Assembly: GCF_003002925.1 (NCBI RefSeq) | Contig: NZ_PVTK01000001.1 | Coordinates: forward strand, 186,001-250,000 | Direction: 5' to 3' | Source of the DNA: Vreelandella songnenensis | Lineage (GTDB): Bacteria > Pseudomonadota > Gammaproteobacteria > Pseudomonadales > Halomonadaceae | Length of the DNA: 64,000 nucleotides | Shown here: positions 56,204 to 64,000 of the stretch, piece after piece | Numbering within the stretch: the stretch's first letter is position 1 | Layout of the letters: each line of letters begins with the position of its first letter | Made by a program: the position numbers and the translations under genes | The notes under the pieces: generated by a model | What the model was told of the DNA's origin: nothing | Seen by the model: only the letters and a program-made list of their open reading frames with translations | Database searches by the model: none

Positions 56204-57172
56204 ATGAAAAAGAGCATCATGGTAATGGGGCGCCTAGACGCCCGACAGGAAGCGGAACTCGCCGAGCACTTTACCCTGCTGGAGCACTCAGGCTCGCTGG
56301 ATATCTCCCGGGCGGAGGTACGCGAGGTGCTTGCCAAGACTCATGGCATCATCGGCTCGGGCCTGCCCGTCACGCCGGAACTGCTGGACGCCGCGCCAGC
56401 ACTCCAAGTGATTTCCACGGTATCCGTGGGCTACGACAGCATTCCCGTCGATGAGCTGACCAAGCGCGGCATCCTGCTGTGCAACACGCCGGACGTACTC
56501 ACTGAAACCACGGCGGACCTGGGTTTTGCCCTCATCATGGCCGCAGGCCGACGCCTGGTCGAGCTTGCCGAAGTGGTCAAGCAGGGTAAATGGCAGTCGA
56601 GCATCGGCCCGGAACTCTTCTCAAGTGATATACACGGCAAGACTCTGGGTATGGTCGGGTTTGGGCGCATAGGCGCCGCCATTGCACGACGCGGCGCGCT
56701 GGGGTTTGGCATGCCCATTCTTTACTCGAACGCCTCCCCCAAGCCGGCGCTTGAAAAGGAGCTAGGCGCCAAGCGCTGTGAGCTGGATACACTGCTCGCC
56801 GAATCCGACTACGTATGCATTACCGTTCCGCTCACCCAGGAGACGGAAAAGCTGATCGGCAAGCGCGAGTTCTCGCTGATGAAGCCGTCTGCCATTTTCG
56901 TCAATATTGCCCGCGGCAAGGTAGTCGATGAAGCAGCGCTCATCGAAGCGCTCGAGAACGGTACGATCAAGGCGGCCGGGCTGGATGTCTTCGAGCAGGA
57001 GCCACTGCCCAGCTCCTCGCCCCTGCCACATATGGCGAATGTGGTCGCACTACCGCATATTGCTTCTGCCACGCATGAAACGCGTCAGGCCATGGCCCAG
57101 CGTGCCGTGGACAACCTCCGCTTGGCACTACAGGGTGAAGAGCCCATCAATGCGGTAAATGAAATCGCATAA
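56204..57172 (+). CDS. 2-hydroxyacid dehydrogenase (GhrB/TkrA-like)
   Basis: A 322-aa D-isomer-specific dehydrogenase. The NAD(P) motif is TLGMVGFGRIGAAIARRG. The catalytic Arg and Glu are in FVNIARGKVVDEAALIEAL and the VFEQEPLPSS segment, and the His in LPHIASATHETR. GhrB-type enzymes reduce glyoxylate, hydroxypyruvate or 2-ketogluconate. Here it follows kdgK by 39 bases with AGGAGAG upstream, so it serves the same sugar-acid pathway, perhaps reducing a keto acid that arises as a by-product. It ends at the terminator at 57202. Confidence 0.87.
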   Translation: MKKSIMVMGRLDARQEAELAEHFTLLEHSGSLDISRAEVREVLAKTHGIIGSGLPVTPELLDAAPALQVISTVSVGYDSIPVDELTKRGILLCNTPDVLTETTADLGFALIMAAGRRLVELAEVVKQGKWQSSIGPELFSSDIHGKTLGMVGFGRIGAAIARRGALGFGMPILYSNASPKPALEKELGAKRCELDTLLAESDYVCITVPLTQETEKLIGKREFSLMKPSAIFVNIARGKVVDEAALIEALENGTIKAAGLDVFEQEPLPSSSPLPHMANVVALPHIASATHETRQAMAQRAVDNLRLALQGEEPINAVNEIA

Positions 57173-57201
57173 CGTGCTACCACCAACACGGATAAAGCAA
57201 A

Positions 57202-57233
57202 AAGCCCCGCCGATGCAGTTATCGGCGGGGCTT
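57202..57233. terminator. Bidirectional terminator between the kdgK operon and uxuA
   Basis: AAGCCCCGCCGAT and ATCGGCGGGGCTT form a 13-pair stem with a 6-base loop. On the minus strand TTTTTGC follows (end of the uxuA side); on the plus strand CTTCTT follows. It separates two converging operons. Confidence 0.88.
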
Positions 57234-57246
57234 CTTAATGCTTGGC

Positions 57247-58425
57247 TTACTTGGCAGTCAACTGCCGCACCGCAAGCTCTACCCCTCGCAGCTCGGCAAG
57301 CCCGCGCATTCGCCCGTAAAGCGGGTAGCCGGGGGCGGTGGTGCGGGCCTGGTCGTCCAGCAGCTGGTGGCCGTGGTCCGGGCGCAGCGGCAGGCGCGCC
57401 CCGCCCTCTTGTTCCCGGCGGCGCTCCTCGTCCACCAGTGCCTGGATGACACCAACCATATCCACGTCGCCGGCCAGGTGCGGCGCTTCGAAAAACGAGC
57501 GCGGGTCCGCTTCGCGCTTGGTGGCGCGTAGATGGATGAAGTGGATATGCGCGGCAAAGTGGCGGGCCATGGCGACCAGATCGTTGTCCTCACGCACCCC
57601 GTAAGAACCCGTACAGAAGGTCAGCCCGTTGGCGGGGCTTGGCACGCAGTCCACCACCCACTGGGCATCTTCCCGGGTCGAGACCACCCTGGGCAACCCG
57701 AGCAGCGGGCGGGGCGGGTCATCCGGATGAATCGCCATGCGAATCCCTACCTCTTGTGCCACCGGAATCACCGCGCGCAGGAAATACCCCAGATGCTCGC
57801 GAAGCCTGGGTGCATCAATGCCCGCGTAACCGGCCAGCACTTCCCGGAACTGTGCCAGCGTGTAGTGCTCCTCGGCGCCGGGCAGCCCGGCAATCAGCGT
57901 ATTGATCAGCTTGTCGCGGCCAGGCTCATCCAGGGTGTGCAGGTACGCCTGCGCCGCACGCTTGTCTTCCTCGCTGTACTCCGCCTCGGCTTCGGGGCGT
58001 TCGAGCAGATAGAGATCGAACGCGGCAAAGGCGGTTTGATCGAAACGCAGCGCCAGAGCGCCGTCCGGCAGCGCGTGGGTGAGGTCCGTGCGCGTCCAGT
58101 CGAGCACCGGCATGAAGTTGTAGCACACGGTATCGATCCCGCAGGCGGCAAGATTGCGCAGCGTCTGACAGTAGGTTTCGATCAGCGCGTCGCGCTCGGG
58201 CAGGCCTTGCTTGATCGCCTCGTGCACCGGCACGCTTTCCACGACCGACCAGCTGAGCCCCGCCGCCTCGATCATCGCCTTGCGCTCGCTGATCGCCTCG
58301 ATCGGCCAGACCTGATCGTTGGGGACGTCGTGAAGCGCGGTGACAATGCCGGTCGCGCCGGTCTGGCGAATCTCGCCAAGCTGGATCGGATCCTTCGGCC
58401 CGAACCAGCGCCAGGTATGTTCCAT
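57247..58425 (-). CDS. uxuA: Mannonate dehydratase
   Basis: A 392-aa enzyme that dehydrates D-mannonate to 2-keto-3-deoxygluconate. The N-terminus [20 protein letters not shown] and the conserved [20 protein letters not shown] are the UxuA signature. The metal site lies in the [20 protein letters not shown] and [17 protein letters not shown] regions. uxuB ends 11 bases upstream of its start, so it is the last gene of the operon. Confidence 0.94.
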   Translation of the reverse strand: MEHTWRWFGPKDPIQLGEIRQTGATGIVTALHDVPNDQVWPIEAISERKAMIEAAGLSWSVVESVPVHEAIKQGLPERDALIETYCQTLRNLAACGIDTVCYNFMPVLDWTRTDLTHALPDGALALRFDQTAFAAFDLYLLERPEAEAEYSEEDKRAAQAYLHTLDEPGRDKLINTLIAGLPGAEEHYTLAQFREVLAGYAGIDAPRLREHLGYFLRAVIPVAQEVGIRMAIHPDDPPRPLLGLPRVVSTREDAQWVVDCVPSPANGLTFCTGSYGVREDNDLVAMARHFAAHIHFIHLRATKREADPRSFFEAPHLAGDVDMVGVIQALVDEERRREQEGGARLPLRPDHGHQLLDDQARTTAPGYPLYGRMRGLAELRGVELAVRQLTAK

Positions 58426-58436
58426 AAAGCGGTTCC

Positions 58437-59906
58437 CTATTCGTTGGCCAGCGCCGCCAGTGCGCCACTCAGCCCATCGGTAGATAGCGTGCGGTAGGCC
58501 GCAAGCACCGCGTCAGCAAACGGCTGGCTGGCGGCAAGCGCAGGCGGCACGACGTCATCGAGCGCCAGAAACGCATTGATCAACGCCGACGGCGCGTTGC
58601 CGTGAGCATGATGCAGCTCGGCAAACCGCTTGGCCATCGGGTCGTCCACCGGGTAGGTCTGACCGTTCAGGTCATGTCCGGCGGTGTAGCGAATCCAGGC
58701 CGCCACGCCGAGTGCGGTGCAGGGGGACGCCAGGCCTGCCCGGGTACGCTCGAGCGCACCGCCAAGCCAGCGCTGGGGCAGCTTCTGGCTGCCGTCCATG
58801 GCGATCTGCTGCAAGCGGTGGCGCAGGCTGTCGTTGGTAAAGCGTGCCAGCAGCGAATCCGCGTACGCTTCAAGATCCGTACCTTCAGGCATCTCCAGCG
58901 TCGGCGCGGCCTCTTCGAGCATATAGCGGCGCAAAAGCGCGCGCAGGGCCGGCTGGTTGATAGCGTCATACACGGTTTCGATGCCGTCCAAGGCGCCTAG
59001 ATAAGCCAGCAGCGAGTGGCTGCCGTTGAGCATGCGCAGCTTCATGGTCTCGAACGGCGCCACGTCGGCGACCATTTCCACGCCGTCGGCTTCCCAGGCT
59101 GGCCGCCCGGCGGGAAAGTGATCCTCCACTACCCACTGCGAGAACGCCTCGCCCACGACGGCGTTGGGGTCATCGACGCCCAGCGCCGCCAGGCGCTCGA
59201 AATCGGCATCCGTCATGGCCGGCACGATGCGATCGACCATGGAGCTTGGAAACGCCACCTGGGTATCGATCCACTCGGCAAGCGCAGCGCTGCGCTGTTG
59301 CGCAAGCGTGACCACGGCTTTACGGGTACGCGCACCGTTGTGGGGCATGTTATCGCAGCACAGCACGGTAAACGGCGCCACGCCCGAGGCGTGACGCCGG
59401 GCCAGCGCTTCCACCAGCAGGCCGGGGGCGGTGCGCGGCTCCTGAGGAGAGGCGATGTCCCCCGCTACCATGGGGTCTTCCAGGCGCAGCTCGCCACTGG
59501 CCGGATTCAGAAAGTAGCCCTTCTCGGTCACGGTCAGGGTGACGATGCGCGTCGCAGGTGAGGCCATTCGAGCAAGCAGCGCGTCTCTATCCCGCCCCCA
59601 GCGGTTTGAGCCATCGCGTCCCGAGAACAGCGTCTCTTCGATTACGCCTATTTCACGCAGGGTCAGCGTTTCGCTGTCGGCATATTCCGCCACGTGGTAG
59701 CGATAGCCTTCGGCTTTCAGGCTATCCACCAGCTCGACGCTGGCACGCAGGTTGGCGCTGCACACGCCCCACTCACCGTCACCGCTGCGCTGGCGGTAGC
59801 GCTCGAGATAGACCGCCTGGTGGGCGCGGTGAAACGCGCCCAGGCCCAGGTGAACGATGCCGATCTGGCCGCTGTTTGCGGCGGCCTCGATGCGTTGGGT
59901 ACTCAC
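58437..59906 (-). CDS. uxuB: Fructuronate reductase / mannonate oxidoreductase (UxuB type)
   Basis: A 489-aa NAD-dependent dehydrogenase of the long-chain polyol family that converts fructuronate to D-mannonate. The N-terminal [20 protein letters not shown] is the family motif, and the catalytic lysine lies in [19 protein letters not shown] (K of the KxxxxN motif). [18 protein letters not shown] is typical. It lies between the TRAP permease gene and uxuA with gaps of 2 and 11 bases. Mannitol dehydrogenase is a close relative, but uxuA next door supports fructuronate reductase. Confidence 0.9.
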   Translation of the reverse strand: MSTQRIEAAANSGQIGIVHLGLGAFHRAHQAVYLERYRQRSGDGEWGVCSANLRASVELVDSLKAEGYRYHVAEYADSETLTLREIGVIEETLFSGRDGSNRWGRDRDALLARMASPATRIVTLTVTEKGYFLNPASGELRLEDPMVAGDIASPQEPRTAPGLLVEALARRHASGVAPFTVLCCDNMPHNGARTRKAVVTLAQQRSAALAEWIDTQVAFPSSMVDRIVPAMTDADFERLAALGVDDPNAVVGEAFSQWVVEDHFPAGRPAWEADGVEMVADVAPFETMKLRMLNGSHSLLAYLGALDGIETVYDAINQPALRALLRRYMLEEAAPTLEMPEGTDLEAYADSLLARFTNDSLRHRLQQIAMDGSQKLPQRWLGGALERTRAGLASPCTALGVAAWIRYTAGHDLNGQTYPVDDPMAKRFAELHHAHGNAPSALINAFLALDDVVPPALAASQPFADAVLAAYRTLSTDGLSGALAALANE

Positions 59907-59908
59907 GG

Positions 59909-61192
59909 CTAGTTACTCCCCATCAGCAGATTGGGCAGCCACAGCGAGATGGCCGGCACATAGGTCACCAACATCAGTACCGCCAGGTTGCACAGCAAGA
60001 AAGGCACGATGGCGCGGGCGACGGTCAGCATGGGCAGCTTGCCGATACCGGCAACCACGAACAGACACACCCCGACCGGCGGCGTGGTCAAACCGATCAT
60101 CAAGTTGAGCACGGCAATCACGGCAAAGTGCACCGGGTCAACGCCCACACCGGTCGCCACACCCACCAGCGCCGGGAACAGAATGATCAGCGCGGCGATG
60201 GTTTCCATGAAGGCGCCGACGAACAGCAGAATCAGGTTGAGAATCAGCAGCACGATCAGCGGGTTTTCGCTGATGGAGAGAATCAGCGTGGCAATCATCT
60301 GCGGGATCTGCTCGCTGGTCAGGATCCAGCCGAACAGGTTGGCCAGGCCCACCATCAACAAGAGCGCCGATGACGTCAGCACGGTGTCGACCAGAATGCC
60401 CGGCAGCTTGAGCCAGGTGAGGCCCTTGTAGACGTACATGCCCACTACCAGCGCGTAGACGCAGGCGACGATCGAGGCTTCGGTGGGGGTAAAGAAGCCG
60501 CCGATGATGCCGTAGAGGATGATCACGGTCATCAGCAGCGCCCAGAACGCGGTTCTGGCTTCGCGCAGAAGCTGCAGGACCGGCACGCGCTTCTCCTTGG
60601 GGTAGCCGCGGCGCACGGCCAGAATGTACACCGTGATCATCATGGCCAGGCCCATCAGAAGCCCCGGCACGGCGCCGGCCAGGAACATCCGGCCTACGGA
60701 AATACCGCTCAGGGAACCCGCGATGATCATCGGCACGCTAGGCGGAATGATCGGCCCGACGGTGGATGACGCGGCGGTGACCGCGGCGGCAAACGGCTTG
60801 TCGTAGCCCGAGCGCGCCATGCCGGGAATCATCACCGAGCCGATGCTCGCCGAATCCGCCACGGCGGTGCCGGAAATGCCGCCAAAGATCATCGAGCCCC
60901 CCACGTTGGCAAGGCCCAGCCCGCCGCGGATATGGCCCAGAAGCGCGTTGGAGAAGCGCACGATGTGTTCGGTGATATTGCCCACGTTCATCAGGTTACC
61001 GGCCAGCACGAAGCCCGGAATACACAGCAGAACGAAGGTATCGATGCCCGCGTACATGCGCTGGGGCACGATGGTCAGCGAAATGCCTTCCATCAGCAGA
61101 TAAGCAGTGGAGGCGATGCCGAGCGCAAAGGCGATGGGCATGCCCACCACCAGCAGTATCAGAAAAACGCTGAATAAAATGATGACTTCCAT
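59909..61192 (-). CDS. dctM: TRAP transporter large permease (DctM family)
   Basis: A 427-aa membrane protein with about 12 helices that forms the transport path of a TRAP importer, driven by the sodium gradient. FVLAGNLMNVGNITEHIVRF, GGSMIFGGISGTAVADSASI and IIPPSVPMIIAGSLSGISVG are DctM motifs. The conserved TPPVGVCLFVVAGI follows near the C-terminus. It begins 2 bases from the dctQ stop and ends 2 bases before uxuB, showing a tight operon. Confidence 0.94.
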   Translation of the reverse strand: MEVIILFSVFLILLVVGMPIAFALGIASTAYLLMEGISLTIVPQRMYAGIDTFVLLCIPGFVLAGNLMNVGNITEHIVRFSNALLGHIRGGLGLANVGGSMIFGGISGTAVADSASIGSVMIPGMARSGYDKPFAAAVTAASSTVGPIIPPSVPMIIAGSLSGISVGRMFLAGAVPGLLMGLAMMITVYILAVRRGYPKEKRVPVLQLLREARTAFWALLMTVIILYGIIGGFFTPTEASIVACVYALVVGMYVYKGLTWLKLPGILVDTVLTSSALLLMVGLANLFGWILTSEQIPQMIATLILSISENPLIVLLILNLILLFVGAFMETIAALIILFPALVGVATGVGVDPVHFAVIAVLNLMIGLTTPPVGVCLFVVAGIGKLPMLTVARAIVPFLLCNLAVLMLVTYVPAISLWLPNLLMGSN

Positions 61193-61194
61193 GC

Positions 61195-61776
61195 TCAGGA
61201 CTCCTGTTCACGGGGGGCGGAGGGGCGACACATCGCGAGGATTCCCTCAAGACACCCCAGGGCGCTGTAGAGCAGGAGCAGCGCATAGGTGACGACCGTC
61301 GAGAAGAAGATATACAGCATGGGAACGCGCAGCGTGGGGGACGTCTGCCAGGTACCGTTCTGGGCATACTGCCAGGCGTAGGGCAGCACCATGAAGGCGA
61401 ACACCCCAATCATCAGACAGATCAACGCCTGGAACGCCGCCTTCATGCGCGGGCCAAGCATATGATGGAAAAGCTCGACGCTGATATTGCGGTTTTGACG
61501 CATGACCACGCCCACCGACAGCGCCACCATGTAGATGAACAGATAGCGCGAAAGCTCTTCGGTCCAGGAAATGGAGATCGGCAGAAACAGCCGCGAGCAC
61601 ACCTGAAGCAGCACCGTACCCGCAATGGCGACCAGCGCCAGCACGGCAAGCGTCAGAAAACAGGTATCCACCCAGCCGATCAGGCGCCCGAGGGGGCCTT
61701 GCAGCTTGGGCACCGTCGACATCGCATCCAGACTGTCGAGCGCTTCTTGCTCAAGCGTTTTTTGATCCGAGCTCAT
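61195..61776 (-). CDS. dctQ: TRAP transporter small permease (DctQ family)
   Basis: A 193-aa membrane protein with four helices (VDTCFLTLAVLALVAIAGTV through VTYALLLLYSALGCLEGIL). The conserved WTEELSRYLFIYMVALSVG is the DctQ hallmark. The ATG at 61776 (MSSDQKTLEQEALDSLDAM) has GAGGA upstream; the open frame to 61893 would cover a hairpin and repeats and is rejected. Tandem repeats and a stem-loop lie just upstream, between it and dctP. Confidence 0.9.
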   Translation of the reverse strand: MSSDQKTLEQEALDSLDAMSTVPKLQGPLGRLIGWVDTCFLTLAVLALVAIAGTVLLQVCSRLFLPISISWTEELSRYLFIYMVALSVGVVMRQNRNISVELFHHMLGPRMKAAFQALICLMIGVFAFMVLPYAWQYAQNGTWQTSPTLRVPMLYIFFSTVVTYALLLLYSALGCLEGILAMCRPSAPREQES

Positions 61777-61803
61777 AAACGTATCCTCGTGGGACAGACT
61801 GCG

Positions 61804-61855
61804 TTTGCAAATATAACTTGCAGACAGCTCTTGCAGACAAAGCTTGCAAACTGAC
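61804..61855. repeat. Four 13-base tandem repeats between dctP and dctQ
   Basis: The hexamer T/C-TTGCA starts at 61804, 61817, 61830 and 61843, exactly 13 bases apart. The units are TTTGCAAATATAA, CTTGCAGACAGCT, CTTGCAGACAAAG and CTTGCAAACTGAC; the middle two share ten or more bases. They lie just upstream of dctQ on the transcribed strand, where they read TGCAAG. A phased array like this could bind protein on DNA or RNA. Function unknown. Confidence 0.7.
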
Positions 61856-61885
61856 GATGGGCCGGCCTGCGGCCAGCCCATCGTC
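61853..61885 (-). other. Strong stem-loop after dctP
   Basis: GACGATGGGC (61853-61862) pairs with GCCCATCGTC (61876-61885), and an inner GGCC/GGCC stem closes a TGC loop, with single unpaired C and A. It starts 14 bases after the dctP stop. No T-run follows, so it should protect the dctP message and give partial read-through into dctQM. Confidence 0.7.
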
Positions 61886-61898
61886 GTTACCAACGGTC

Positions 61899-62867
61899 TT
61901 ACAGGTCTTGAATGGCGTCGAACAGTTCGCGCTGTTCAGGCGTCAAGGCTTCCAGTACCGCCGGGCGAGCCGCTTCGGCAAAGGCATCTACATCCACCTC
62001 GATGAACTCCATGCCACGCTCTTGGAGGGCCTGTTCCAGACGTTTCTGATCCTCGACAAACAGCTCGGACTCATAAGCCTGCATGGTGTCAGCCGCGTCG
62101 CGCACCACCTGCTGCAGATCTTCAGGCATGTTTTCCAGCTGGTTGCGGCCAATCACCACGTAGATCCAGCTGCGCACGTGACCGGTCATGTTGACGTAGT
62201 CCTGCACCTCGTTGAAGCTCGCGCTCTCGATCAGGCTCAGCGGATTCTCCTGGCCTTCCAGGGTGTTCTGCTGAAGCGCGGTGAACACTTCGCTGAATGC
62301 CATCGGCGTCGGGCGTGCGCCCATGGCCTGCCAGGTATCCACGAACAGCGGTACGTTAGGTACGCGCAGGCGCAGGCCGTCCAGCTCTTCTGGCGTGCGG
62401 ATCGGGCGGTTGGAGGTCAGCTCGCGGGCGCCGCGCTCGAACCAGGCCAGCGGTACCAGATTGGTACGCTCGGTGATCTGCTCCTCGATTTCAGCGCCGA
62501 TATCACCGTTGACCACGGCGTGCAGGTGGTCGGAATCGCGGAAGGCGTAAGGGACGGCCATCATGGCGGCCTTGGGCGCCCAGTTCTGCAGGCTCTCCCC
62601 GGTGATGGTCATGTCCGCCGTGCCCAGCTGGATACTGTTGATCACATCCATTTCGCTGCCCAGTTGCTCGCTGGGGTAAAGACGAACCTCGATACGCCCG
62701 TCGGAGTTGGCTTCCACTTCCTCCTTGAACTTCTCGGCAGCCTGGTGCCAGATGTTCTGCTCGTTGGCCAGGTGGCCAAAGCGCAGCGTGTAGTCGGCGG
62801 CCAGCGCCGACTGCGCGCTGAGAAGAACCGTTCCAAGTACCGCACTGGTTAATAGCTTCTTGATCAT
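61899..62867 (-). CDS. dctP: TRAP transporter substrate-binding protein (DctP family)
   Basis: A 322-aa periplasmic receptor with the signal peptide MIKKLLTSAVLGTVLLSAQS ending at ALAADY. The mature protein starts YTLRFGHLANEQNIWHQAAE. The sequence LGTADMTITGESLQNWAP and the carboxylate-binding arginine in GLRLRVPNVPLFVDTWQAMG are DctP marks. It is likely to bind a sugar acid used by the uxu genes. AGGAGCG lies upstream; the 5-dehydrogenase gene precedes it by 91 bases. Confidence 0.93.
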   Translation of the reverse strand: MIKKLLTSAVLGTVLLSAQSALAADYTLRFGHLANEQNIWHQAAEKFKEEVEANSDGRIEVRLYPSEQLGSEMDVINSIQLGTADMTITGESLQNWAPKAAMMAVPYAFRDSDHLHAVVNGDIGAEIEEQITERTNLVPLAWFERGARELTSNRPIRTPEELDGLRLRVPNVPLFVDTWQAMGARPTPMAFSEVFTALQQNTLEGQENPLSLIESASFNEVQDYVNMTGHVRSWIYVVIGRNQLENMPEDLQQVVRDAADTMQAYESELFVEDQKRLEQALQERGMEFIEVDVDAFAEAARPAVLEALTPEQRELFDAIQDL

Positions 62868-62958
62868 GTTGATCGCTCCTGCACTTCTTGCGTTGTTGAT
62901 TGTTAGTCGTGCTTGACTGTTTTGACACAGGTTAGTGAGATGGCGTGGTAAGGCACCC

Positions 62959-63981
62959 TCAGCTACTGATCTGAATCAGCACCTTGCGGGCTTCTTCAGG
63001 ACGGTGATCGAGCATCTCGATGGCATCGGGCATCTCGCCTAGCGGTAACCGGTGGCTCACCAACGCCAACGGGTCCAGCTTGCCACTGGCCATGAGTGCA
63101 AGCACCTCCGGAAACTTTCGATTATTGAGCCGCGAGCCGACCAGCGTCAGCTCTTTCTTGATCACTTCAAGCTGGATCAAATCGCTTGGCTGTACGCTGA
63201 AGCCGAGCAGGCCGATACGGCCAGCCGGGGAGGCCAGGCGCAGCATCTGAGGCAGCAGCGCAGGCACACAGGCGGCATCGGCGATCAGCGGCACGCCCTC
63301 GCCTTCGGTCAGCGCCAGAATCTCTTTTTCGACATCCTGGGTGCGGCTGTTGAGCACGTGGGTCGCCCCCAGCGCCTTGGCCGCGCTCAGACGTTCGTCG
63401 ATGACATCGGTGACGATGATCTCGTCGATGCCCATGGCGCGGGCCATCTGCAGGATGGTCATGCCGATCATGCCGGCGCCCAGGATCAGAAGCCGGTCGC
63501 CGCGGTGCGGCTGCATGCGGTCCAGCACGTTGGCGGCAATGGTGTAAGGCTCGACGAGTGCGGCGGCGTCCAGCGCAATATGCTCGGGCACCTGATGCAC
63601 GTTCGCCGCCGGCACGCAGACGAACTCCTCAAAACCGCCGTCGCGATGCACGCCGATCACTTCCAGCGCGCTGCACACGTTGGGCCGGTTGATGCGGCAC
63701 GGATAGCAGGTGCCGCAACTGATGACGGGATCGACACACACACGATCACCGACGCTCACGTCCGGTACGCCCTCACCCAGCGCTTCGATAACGCCGGCAA
63801 ACTCGTGGCCGGTGATGCGTGGAAAGCGTACGAAGGCGTTGTCGCCGTGGATGATGTGCATGTCCGAGCCGCAGATGCCGGCGAACGCCACGCGTACCAG
63901 CACCTCGCCTGGCGCCGGAGTGGGAACGTCAACCTCGGCGACCTTGAAGTCGTGAGGCGCATTGACCTGAAATGCTTTCAT
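62959..63981 (-). CDS. Zinc alcohol dehydrogenase, L-idonate/L-gulonate 5-dehydrogenase-like
   Basis: A 340-aa zinc-dependent dehydrogenase. The catalytic zinc site is GICGSDMHIIHGD with ITGHEFAG, and the structural zinc is bound by the four cysteines of CGTCYPCRINRPNVC. The NAD motif is LILGAGMIGMTILQMARAMG. Relatives oxidise C5 of L-idonate, L-gulonate or L-galactonate. Next to UxuB and UxuA, an oxidation that yields fructuronate is the best fit, and that would be L-gulonate. It is the first gene of the TRAP-uxu operon in this window, with AAGGAG upstream. Its stop is followed by the dctP promoter gap. Confidence 0.85.
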   Translation of the reverse strand: MKAFQVNAPHDFKVAEVDVPTPAPGEVLVRVAFAGICGSDMHIIHGDNAFVRFPRITGHEFAGVIEALGEGVPDVSVGDRVCVDPVISCGTCYPCRINRPNVCSALEVIGVHRDGGFEEFVCVPAANVHQVPEHIALDAAALVEPYTIAANVLDRMQPHRGDRLLILGAGMIGMTILQMARAMGIDEIIVTDVIDERLSAAKALGATHVLNSRTQDVEKEILALTEGEGVPLIADAACVPALLPQMLRLASPAGRIGLLGFSVQPSDLIQLEVIKKELTLVGSRLNNRKFPEVLALMASGKLDPLALVSHRLPLGEMPDAIEMLDHRPEEARKVLIQISS

Positions 63982-64000
63982 GGATGCAAGACTCCTTACC

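Noticed and set aside
61804..61855. CRISPR array or replication iterons
   Set aside because: The units are only 13 bases without spacers, and no cas, rep or dnaA-like gene is near.

Overview
The window is 64 kb of GC-rich, densely packed chromosome from a gammaproteobacterium. The gene content (EF-P with EpmB, ParE/ParC, CmoA/CmoB/CmoM, NudF-YqiB-CpdA, CysDN) is typical of the group. The fused MrpA/B sodium antiporter, a bacterial voltage-gated sodium channel, and TRAP and TTT sugar-acid transporters point to a salt-loving member, most likely Halomonadaceae. That placement is an inference from gene content. No insertion sequence, prophage, CRISPR array, rRNA or tRNA gene was seen.

Layout. 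1-1520: partial efp, divergent from epmB. 1527-12472: a two-armed catabolic locus. Its minus arm encodes an aldolase-like lyase, a DUF1537 acid-sugar kinase, a PdxA2-like dehydrogenase, an LtnD-like dehydrogenase, a DeoR regulator and an SDR. Its plus arm encodes a tripartite tricarboxylate-type transporter (TctC, an unusually large TctB, TctA) and a cytosolic Asp-box (sialidase-like) protein. 12517-18938: a membrane protein of unknown role, a siderophore esterase/TonB receptor/AraC regulator group and an exported ParB-fold protein. 18944-25849: a sodium channel divergent from the mrpA(B)CDEFG operon. 26021-38403: a lipoprotein, parE-parC-serB, pgi, cmoAB, a zinc peptidase, and an App1-like phosphatase coupled to a DJ-1/PfpI protein. 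38513-41777: a one-component regulator divergent from a tungstate-type ABC transporter. 41853-47665: cysDN, nudF-yqiB-cpdA, a TPR protein and greB. 47771-50589: arsRCHB. 50643-53989: an RsmC-type methyltransferase, cmoM and an amidase. 54144-63981: a hexuronate/aldonate catabolic locus with a LacI regulator, KDG kinase, a 2-hydroxyacid dehydrogenase, UxuA, UxuB, a TRAP transporter and a zinc sugar-acid 5-dehydrogenase.

How the parts work together. The right-hand locus reads as a complete route from an imported six-carbon aldonate to KDPG: TRAP uptake, C5 oxidation, UxuB reduction to mannonate, UxuA dehydration to 2-keto-3-deoxygluconate, then KdgK. L-gulonate is the best guess for the substrate, because an oxidising 5-dehydrogenase is present and the uronate isomerase UxaC is not. 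The left-hand locus combines enzymes from two different four-carbon acid pathways with a lyase, a TTT transporter and a sialidase-fold protein, and fits no pathway I can name. It is the best candidate in the window for an undescribed system. Its TctB subunit carries an inserted domain resembling the substrate-binding protein TctC.

Starts were chosen by ribosome-binding site, family N-terminus and overlap with neighbours. Where these differ from the longest reading frame, the entry says so. Functions come from recognising motifs by eye; no database search was run.
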